A DNA stretch of 64,000 nt, taken from CATQHB01 sp965262595 (lineage in GTDB: Bacteria; Chloroflexota; Dehalococcoidia; Lucifugimonadales; UBA3495). The position numbers and the translations under genes are program-made. Location of the stretch: assembly GCA_965262595.1 (NCBI GenBank), contig OZ253548.1, positions 1,984,001 through 2,048,000 of the forward strand, in the 5' to 3' direction. Below the pieces are notes generated by a model that ran no database searches, was not told where the DNA came from, and saw nothing but the letters and a program-made list of their open reading frames with translations. Each line of letters begins with the position of its first letter. The stretch's first letter is position 1. This document shows positions 59,034 to 64,000 of the stretch, piece by piece.

Positions 59034-60104
59034 TTACAGGTTGAGTTGAGGGACCATATAGCCCCGAACCTTGTTGTAAATCTGGATACGGCTGCGCTGG
59101 CTGTCCACCACCATCAGCCGGCCCTTTTCGGCATCGTAAATCAGGCCGGTGGGCAGGGCAAACCGCCACTCCGACTCCTGGCCGTGGATGTCCACCTCGC
59201 GGCGGCGCTTGATGTAGTCGGCGTTGGCGTCAACCGTCAACTTGGCCCAATGGGAAAGCTCCTGGGCGTCGCCGATCAGGGTAATGATGAAATTGCCCGC
59301 AACGTCGAAGATATGCACTCGTCCCGGATGCTGGCCGTTATCGCTCCAGTCGGCGACGTAAACATCGCCCTCCGGGTCCACCGTCACACAGGTGGGCAGG
59401 TGCAACTGTCCCCGCTCCGCGCCGGGAGCGCCGAACTGGGCCAGCCATTGGCCGTCGGCGCTGAACTTCTGTACCCGGTGGTTCCGGTGGTCGGCCACGT
59501 AAACATTGTCCTCATGGTCAACGGTCAGGCCCCAGGGGGAATTGAACTGGCCGTTTTCGGAGCCGAAGCTGCCCCAACCGGTCAGGAACCGGCCGTCGCT
59601 GCTGAACTTGCGGACTTGATGGCTGCGGCCGTCGGTGACGTATATATTGTCCCGCGAGTCGATCGCCAGGCTGGCCGTGCCATGGGGCTGGCCGTCGTCC
59701 TGCTCCAGAGCGCTCCAGCGGGCCAGGAAATTGCCCTCCTGATCATAAACGGAAACCAGGTTGAGCCATTCGTCGGAGACATAAATCCGGCCCTGGCGGT
59801 CAATGACAATACCGGAGGCCCAGATAAACTCGCCGTCGCCGTCGCCGTACTTGGCGAACTCGCCCAAAAACTCCTCCTGTCCCCAGTCCTTGCCGACGGA
59901 TATTTGAGAAACGCGGGCGCCATAGCCGATGTGGTTCCAGGCAACGTTGCTGATTCCCTCGCTGCCCCGGTTGACCACATAAACCAGGTCACCCTGACCC
60001 AGGGCGACGGCCACGGGCTGGCTGAAACCCATGCCCGACTGCGCTCCCCGGCCTACTGAATGGCTATAATCGTAAGTACGCCCGGCTGCTACCTGCGTAA
60101 GCAT
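59034..60104 (-). CDS. NHL-repeat beta-propeller protein
   Basis: 356 aa from ATG 60104 (GGGAGAAG upstream); the longer frame is not coding-like. Contains about six NHL-type units: ASGIVIDRQGRIYVSDEWLNLVSVYDQEGNFLARW, ASLAIDSRDNIYVTDGRSHQVRKFSSDGRFLTGWG, WGLTVDHEDNVYVADHRNHRVQKFSADGQWLAQFG and CVTVDPEGDVYVADWSDNG...HIFDVAGNF. No signal peptide is visible, which is unusual because many such propellers are exported. A possible scaffold or lyase-like fold; ligand unknown. Confidence 0.88.
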   Translation of the reverse strand: MLTQVAAGRTYDYSHSVGRGAQSGMGFSQPVAVALGQGDLVYVVNRGSEGISNVAWNHIGYGARVSQISVGKDWGQEEFLGEFAKYGDGDGEFIWASGIVIDRQGRIYVSDEWLNLVSVYDQEGNFLARWSALEQDDGQPHGTASLAIDSRDNIYVTDGRSHQVRKFSSDGRFLTGWGSFGSENGQFNSPWGLTVDHEDNVYVADHRNHRVQKFSADGQWLAQFGAPGAERGQLHLPTCVTVDPEGDVYVADWSDNGQHPGRVHIFDVAGNFIITLIGDAQELSHWAKLTVDANADYIKRRREVDIHGQESEWRFALPTGLIYDAEKGRLMVVDSQRSRIQIYNKVRGYMVPQLNL

Positions 60105-60181
60105 TTGATTCTTCTCCCAATTATTGTTGTGACATACCTGATTAAGCTCCCCAATACTCCGTTCAAGTATGAAAGCCCCGG

Positions 60182-60550
60182 TCAGAAAGGTCTGGCCCTT
60201 ATTTCTCTGGGCACCAATTCGCCAGCTACAGGATCCACCATCAGGCCAAAAATCTCCAAAGTAGTAGCACCCAAGAGATACTGTCCTTCCGGCCCAAATA
60301 TGACCGGGCAATGCCATTCAATCCCGTCAATCCCGTCAATCCCGATACGCGCCATCCCAATGTCATATTCTACCTCACTGTTATCAGCGAGGGCGTATCT
60401 CCTACGATCGTTAGGAGTAACGCCGAGTTGAGTCAGCAAAGATACTGGCATCATCGTATTGAATGCTCCGGTATCAACCATCGCCTGAACCAAAGTCATG
60501 GGGCCACCGAAGAGACGGCCTATGCCAACTTCAACCGTGAATATCCCCAT
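60182..60550 (-). CDS. retropepsin-like aspartic protease family protein
   Basis: 122 aa from ATG 60550 (GAGGG about 10 nt upstream), or 133 aa from ATG 60583. The active-site region is ALVDTGAFNTMMPVSLLTQLGV-like: TLVQAMVDTGAFNTMMPVSLL, with the DTG triad typical of clan AA peptidases. Then DIGMARIGIDGIDGIEWHCPVIF and YLLGATTLEIFGLMVDPVAGEL (hydrophobic-hydrophobic-Gly motif: LLGATTLE). Such short proteins act as homodimers. The C-terminus ends PREIRARPF. Substrate unknown. It lies 78 nt upstream of the NHL gene on the same strand. Confidence 0.85.
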   Translation of the reverse strand: MGIFTVEVGIGRLFGGPMTLVQAMVDTGAFNTMMPVSLLTQLGVTPNDRRRYALADNSEVEYDIGMARIGIDGIDGIEWHCPVIFGPEGQYLLGATTLEIFGLMVDPVAGELVPREIRARPF

Positions 60551-60621
60551 GTTTGGCAACCCTCGGCTCAACTTTACCGACATCGTCGCGCACCCTCTTG
60601 ATGACGGAGCATCGCTCCGGC

Positions 60622-61749
60622 CTAGATAAACCGGGGCTTCTCGAATACGCCGCCGACCAGCGGTTGGGCATCCAAACCCATCCAGTCTTCCAGGATAGTG
60701 GTATAAATGCCGCGGAAGTCCAGGCTGGGGACCAGGTCGCCCTGCTCCAGGTTTTCGGGTCGGATGGAAGGATACTCGCCGTACTCGCCGCCCTTAATCG
60801 GGTCTCCGGCGACGAAAGCGACCCCGCCCGCGCCGTGGTCGGTGCCGGAGCCGTTGTCGTGGACCCGGCGGCCAAACTCGGTGAACATCAGCATTATGAC
60901 GTTATCGGCGGCATTATGCTCCCGCAGGTCGTCGAAGAAGCTCTCCACCGCCTGGGAAACGTCGGTCCACAGCTTATCGTGCATCCCTACCTGGTTGGAG
61001 TGGCTGTCAAAGCTGCCGTGGTCGCAATAGAACACGCGGGTTCCCAGGTTGGCCTGGTGTATCTGGGATATGCCCTTGAGCTTGGCGGCGATGGTGGTGT
61101 CCGGGTACTCCACGCCGGAGGAATACTGTTCCGGCGCTGCCTTCAGGATATCGGCGGCCTTCATCGAATCGAGGCCGGTCTGACCCAGATAGTCCATCAC
61201 GGCGCCGACGCCGATGGTAGGCGAATACAGGCGGGTGAACCGATCCAGAATCTTGTTGCGCTGCTCCACCTCGTTAATGCCGGTGAGCAGGCCAAAGGAA
61301 TCCAGGTCATCAACACAGGCCACCGGCACTCCGGGCAGGGCCAGGGCGCGAGGCAGGCTGGGGCCAAAGCTGACGGCGGTCACTACATTCTCTTTGTGGG
61401 GGTCGATTTCCTTGGCGGCTCGGCCCAACCAGCCCTCGGTGCCCAGCTTGTCCGGCTCGCAGGTATGCCAGATATCCATCGAGCGGAAATGAGAGCGCGG
61501 CGAGTTGGCATAACCCACGCCGTGGAGGACCGCCAACTTGCCCTGGTCGTACATATTCTTGATTGGCTGCATCGTGGGGTGCAGACCAACCCGGTCGTTG
61601 AGGGTCAAAATCCGGTCTTCGGCGACTCCCACCGCCGGGCGGTTGTCCCGGTAAAGCGGGTCGTTATAGGGAATGACCGTATTCAGGTAATCGTTGCCCC
61701 CGGTGAGCTGCAGAATCACCAGCACCGGGTCTTTTTTGGTCGTGGACAT
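60622..61749 (-). CDS. DUF1501 family protein
   Basis: 375 aa from ATG 61749 (GGAGG 8 nt upstream; ATG 61755 is too close to it). DPVLVILQLTGGNDYLNTVIPYNDPLYRDNRP is the DUF1501 start; YANSPRSHFRSMDIWHTCEPDKLGTEGWLGRA, FDSHSNQVGMHDKLW and MLMFTEFGRRVHDNGSGTDHGAGG (GTDHG motif) are diagnostic. The family belongs to the alkaline-phosphatase-like superfamily by fold prediction. It typically occurs with DUF1800, as here. No Tat signal is visible here, unlike many members. Confidence 0.92.
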   Translation of the reverse strand: MSTTKKDPVLVILQLTGGNDYLNTVIPYNDPLYRDNRPAVGVAEDRILTLNDRVGLHPTMQPIKNMYDQGKLAVLHGVGYANSPRSHFRSMDIWHTCEPDKLGTEGWLGRAAKEIDPHKENVVTAVSFGPSLPRALALPGVPVACVDDLDSFGLLTGINEVEQRNKILDRFTRLYSPTIGVGAVMDYLGQTGLDSMKAADILKAAPEQYSSGVEYPDTTIAAKLKGISQIHQANLGTRVFYCDHGSFDSHSNQVGMHDKLWTDVSQAVESFFDDLREHNAADNVIMLMFTEFGRRVHDNGSGTDHGAGGVAFVAGDPIKGGEYGEYPSIRPENLEQGDLVPSLDFRGIYTTILEDWMGLDAQPLVGGVFEKPRFI

Positions 61750-61801
61750 TCTCATTTCCTCCTAGTCAAACTCTGGCGTTGTTCTAATTGCGTCTCTGCG
61801 T

Positions 61802-62374
61802 TTAGCCTTGCAACAAGCGGGACTTTTGGGCATTGAACTCTTCCTCGGAAATAACGCCCAGGTCACGTAACTCGGCAAACTTTTTCAACTCATCAGCTAC
61901 CGACACGACCGGAGCGGGAGAAGAGGCAACGAGAGTGGGTGGTTGAGACTCCTGGCTTTTGTTGTTAACCAAAGACACTTTGTTCCGCAAGAAGTCGGAG
62001 AATTGTCGGACTTGATCTTTAGGAACGGATCTTATCTGTTCCTTATTGCCTGAGGCATATATGGTTATTTCCCCCATCAGCATACCTGTCTTAGACTCAA
62101 TGGACGAAATCTTGTCATAAGGGATGTCCTCTATTTTTAGAGACCCCGGCACCCCCTTATCTACAAAGACAACCCGCCTATCGGCAGCTACCAAAACACC
62201 TCTGCCGTTGTTGTACCTACCGGATGCGAGCATCTCGGGGAATTCCCCCTCCCATAGGATACCAGGTAACTCCTTAATCTCGCCATGGACGAGCAGGTTC
62301 TTTGAAATCCCATCCAACTGCTTAAGAGCCGCATCTATGGCTGCTGCTTTTGAGTCTTGATTGTCGTATGCCAT
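61802..62374 (-). CDS. PH-like and SHOCT domain protein
   Basis: 190 aa. Residues ~30-130 form a bacterial PH-like domain (RGVLVAADRRVVFVDKGVPGSLKIEDIPYDKISSIESKTGMLMGEITIYASGNKEQI). A linker rich in S/P/V leads to a C-terminal SHOCT helix pair (ADELKKFAELRDLGVISEEEFNAQKSRLL, ~160-188). Such proteins occur in cytoplasmic stress or membrane-associated complexes, with no defined activity. It is placed between DUF1501 and DUF1800 genes on the same strand, an insertion into the usual pair. Confidence 0.88.
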   Translation of the reverse strand: MAYDNQDSKAAAIDAALKQLDGISKNLLVHGEIKELPGILWEGEFPEMLASGRYNNGRGVLVAADRRVVFVDKGVPGSLKIEDIPYDKISSIESKTGMLMGEITIYASGNKEQIRSVPKDQVRQFSDFLRNKVSLVNNKSQESQPPTLVASSPAPVVSVADELKKFAELRDLGVISEEEFNAQKSRLLQG

Positions 62375-62413
62375 TTACAGTCGTCCCCCTATGCAAGCAG
62401 TCGCCCGCCGCCC

Positions 62414-62623
62414 CTAGCCTCCCCGAAGGGTCAAGGCTACCAGAGCAGCAATGACACCGCCCAAGCCGCCAAGCATTACACCGCCCACCCCCAAGATTGA
62501 CAGCAGGATTTGCCGCTGTCCGGCCCGCAAGTCCTGGACCGCTTGGGACAGTTCGATTACCCGCCCTTCCAAGTTGCCCAACTGCCCCTCTAAAGTAGGC
62601 CGGATTTGTGCGCCGGTTGCCAT
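62414..62623 (-). CDS. small coiled-coil membrane protein
   Basis: 69 aa from ATG 62623. A helical N-terminus (LEGQLGNLEGRVIELSQAVQDLRAGQRQ) and one or two hydrophobic segments (ILLSILGVGGVMLGGLGGVIAALVALTL). No SD at standard distance is strong; AGGAAGG lies about 12 nt upstream. The longer frame to 62863 overlaps DUF1800 and is a shadow. It follows the DUF1800 stop by 60 nt. Analogous in layout to the coiled-coil TM protein at 17664-17927. Confidence 0.72.
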   Translation of the reverse strand: MATGAQIRPTLEGQLGNLEGRVIELSQAVQDLRAGQRQILLSILGVGGVMLGGLGGVIAALVALTLRGG

Positions 62624-62682
62624 CCTGTTTAAAATCCTTCCTGGAATGAGCCGGAAAGTAGGTTCCCGGCTCATTGTAGGTC

Positions 62683-64000
62683 CTATGCGTACTGATAATC
62701 CCGCAGTGAGACGATCAATTGCAGCAGTTCCGATATCCGCTGAGTGGACGCGGCCGAGTCCTGCTGGGTGCCCCAGGAAAGGTTGCCGCCGGCGTTGGCA
62801 TGGTCCATCAGTTCCAGGCGGGTCTCCTCGTTGACTTCCAGCGGGCCCATCAGGTCCAGGCAAGTATCCACAAACTGGTCCGGAGTAGCGTCGCCCAGGG
62901 CCTGGATCCGGCCAATCATTGAGCGGATACCGGGTCGGGATACATCCCCCACCATATCGGCGGTGAAGTTAATCCGGCGCATCAGCGAGCCGCTGTTAAT
63001 CCACTCGGCGCCAGTGTGCCAACCCTCCACGCTGGGGGGATTGAGCAAGTCCTGACCCATGTAGTTGGGCTGACGGGACAGGTCGCCAATGCCGGGGCCG
63101 GGGAAGTCGGAACCGCCCACCAGCTTCATGGTGCCTACCACCACTTCCGCCGGACTCTTCAGCTTGGCGAACCGGGCGTTCTTGAAGAAGTCGGAGTTGA
63201 ACAGCACCCGCAGGGTGGAGCGGATGTCGTAGCCGGATTCCACGAAGGCATCGGTCAGAGTCTCGATAGCGTCCTCGTCCAGGGGCGGAGTCACCGCCCA
63301 GGCCGGTACCTGAGCTTCGTCGGCCACAAAGTAGTTATACAGGTGGCGGGCGATGAAGCCGGCGGTAGCCGGATGCTCGCAGACGATGCCAATTACATCG
63401 TCGCCGTTGAGGTTGCCGGTCTCCCCCAGGAAAGTTTTCTCGCCGTTGTCATGGTCCTCCGGGCGATAGACAAAGCGCCAGTCGTGGCGACCTATCGGGC
63501 CGCGGGGCAGCTTGGCTTCCATCGTCCAGCCGGTAAAGGCGCGGGAACACTCCCGCACGTCCACCTCGGTATAGTTGCCCACGCCCATGCTGAACAGTTC
63601 CAGCAGTTCCCGGCCCCAGTTTTCGTTGACCGCCCCGGCGTGGTTATCGTTATTGTCCAGCCAGTAAAGCATGGCCGGGTTCTGGGCAACCCCAAGGAGC
63701 AGTTCCTTGTAGCTGCCCATACCCTTCTCGCGGAACATGGTTATCATGTTCTGGATTTCGTCGTAGTGGTCAACCTTGGACACGCCGGTGGCGAAGAGGT
63801 GATGCCAGAAGAGGACCATCTTCTCTTCCAGGGGGCGCTTGGTGTTAATCATAAACCAGAGCCATTCGGCGGCGCCCATGCCGGGCAGGGTGCCGGGACG
63901 CCAGGTCCAGGGCTGGTAGCGCATCATTTCAAAGCGGTCCAGGGCATCCGATTCCGGGTTCAGCAGTTCCTCTACCGTGGCTTCATAGCCCCTGGCTGCC
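62683..64000 (-). CDS. DUF1800 family protein, N-terminus beyond the window
   Basis: The frame is open through the right edge (codons for ...GYEATVEELLNPESDALDRFE precede the internal ATG at 63927), so the start lies outside. Family motifs: EKMVLFWHHLFATGVSKVDH, WGRELLELFSMGVGNYTEVDVRECSRAFTGW, TFLGETGNLNGDDVIGIVCEHPATAGFIARHLYNYFV, and NPPSVEGWHTGAEWINSGSLMRR. DUF1800 proteins are usually encoded next to DUF1501 and are often exported; any signal sequence is not visible here. Function unknown. Confidence 0.93.
   Translation of the reverse strand, partial: AARGYEATVEELLNPESDALDRFEMMRYQPWTWRPGTLPGMGAAEWLWFMINTKRPLEEKMVLFWHHLFATGVSKVDHYDEIQNMITMFREKGMGSYKELLLGVAQNPAMLYWLDNNDNHAGAVNENWGRELLELFSMGVGNYTEVDVRECSRAFTGWTMEAKLPRGPIGRHDWRFVYRPEDHDNGEKTFLGETGNLNGDDVIGIVCEHPATAGFIARHLYNYFVADEAQVPAWAVTPPLDEDAIETLTDAFVESGYDIRSTLRVLFNSDFFKNARFAKLKSPAEVVVGTMKLVGGSDFPGPGIGDLSRQPNYMGQDLLNPPSVEGWHTGAEWINSGSLMRRINFTADMVGDVSRPGIRSMIGRIQALGDATPDQFVDTCLDLMGPLEVNEETRLELMDHANAGGNLSWGTQQDSAASTQRISELLQLIVSLRDYQYA

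Noticed and set aside
59046..60059. 337-aa plus-strand frame
   Set aside because: Antisense to the NHL-repeat gene, whose repeats are unmistakable.
60553..61836. 427-aa plus-strand frame
   Set aside because: Antisense to the DUF1501 gene with its GTDHG and other motifs.
62414..62863. 149-aa version of the small membrane protein
   Set aside because: The upstream 80 codons overlap the DUF1800 coding end in another frame and look like a shadow; only the part from 62623 is kept.

Overview
The window is a chromosomal segment of a bacterium with GC-rich DNA, most likely a member of the Chloroflexota (Dehalococcoidia/SAR202-like). This placement is an inference from gene content: a B12-dependent class II ribonucleotide reductase, a DUF1385 membrane protein next to rplU-rpmA-rpmE, an F420-type luciferase-like oxidoreductase, a CoxL-type molybdenum hydroxylase, DUF1501/DUF1800 proteins, and rplKAJL without rpoBC behind it. 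A phylogeny of Tuf, RplA or NrdJ would settle it. Both window edges cut genes: nrdR at the left, a DUF1800 gene at the right.

Layout. 1-6.1 kb: nrdR (5' end missing), three unknown genes and nrdJ, which carries a 375-residue LAGLIDADG intein exactly at the catalytic cysteine. 6.1-8.2 kb: two regulatory or toxin-antitoxin pairs (XRE+ImmA, antitoxin+VapC). 8.2-13 kb: pdxA, proC, yggT, a P-loop kinase, an LLM oxidoreductase. 13.2-17.6 kb: a lone molybdenum hydroxylase large subunit followed directly by an ATPase/HNH pair resembling Septu (PtuAB). 17.6-22.7 kb: VOC protein, alpha/beta hydrolase, Zn-motif protein, DUF1385, and the L31, L27 and L21 genes. 22.8-24.6 kb: an unrecognised two-gene cassette with its own promoter and an operator-like palindrome. 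24.7-33 kb: catabolic and biosynthetic enzymes (Ldh family, hydrolase, serA, M19 dipeptidase, PanE family) plus unknowns. 34-42.4 kb: MoxR/ChlI ATPase, GHKL ATPase, divergent glpX/fba, DUF1232, hemW, an RCC1-like lipoprotein. 42.4-50.3 kb: AlkD-like protein, a small protein plus ClpP-fold protease pair, selB, an MFS exporter, two polysaccharide deacetylase relatives.

50.8-56.2 kb is a translation superoperon: promoter, leader hairpin, tRNA-Thr(UGU), tRNA-Tyr(GUA), tRNA-Thr(GGU), tuf, rpmG, secE, nusG, rplK, rplA, then an internal promoter, an L10-type leader with attenuator, rplJ and rplL. 56.4-58.7 kb is an accessory patch with a TIGR04255-type gene and a frameshifted partner. 59-64 kb holds an NHL-repeat protein, a retropepsin-like protease and a DUF1501/DUF1800 pair with PH-SHOCT and small membrane proteins between them.

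Two genome-level traits stand out. Intergenic DNA is full of short tandem repeats (7, 8, 9, 14, 15 and 24 nt units), some of which run into gene ends and encode low-complexity protein tails. There are also at least two dispersed repeat families: a ~65-bp element containing a CTTCGACAAGCTCAGGATGAG-like core, and a REP-like hairpin built on GTTCCTGC/GCAGGAAC. Promoters with an extended -10 (TG-N-TATAAT) recur. The best candidates for undescribed systems are the 22.8-24.6 kb cassette, the 56.7-58.4 kb cassette and the small-protein/ClpP-fold protease pair at 43.4-44.6 kb.
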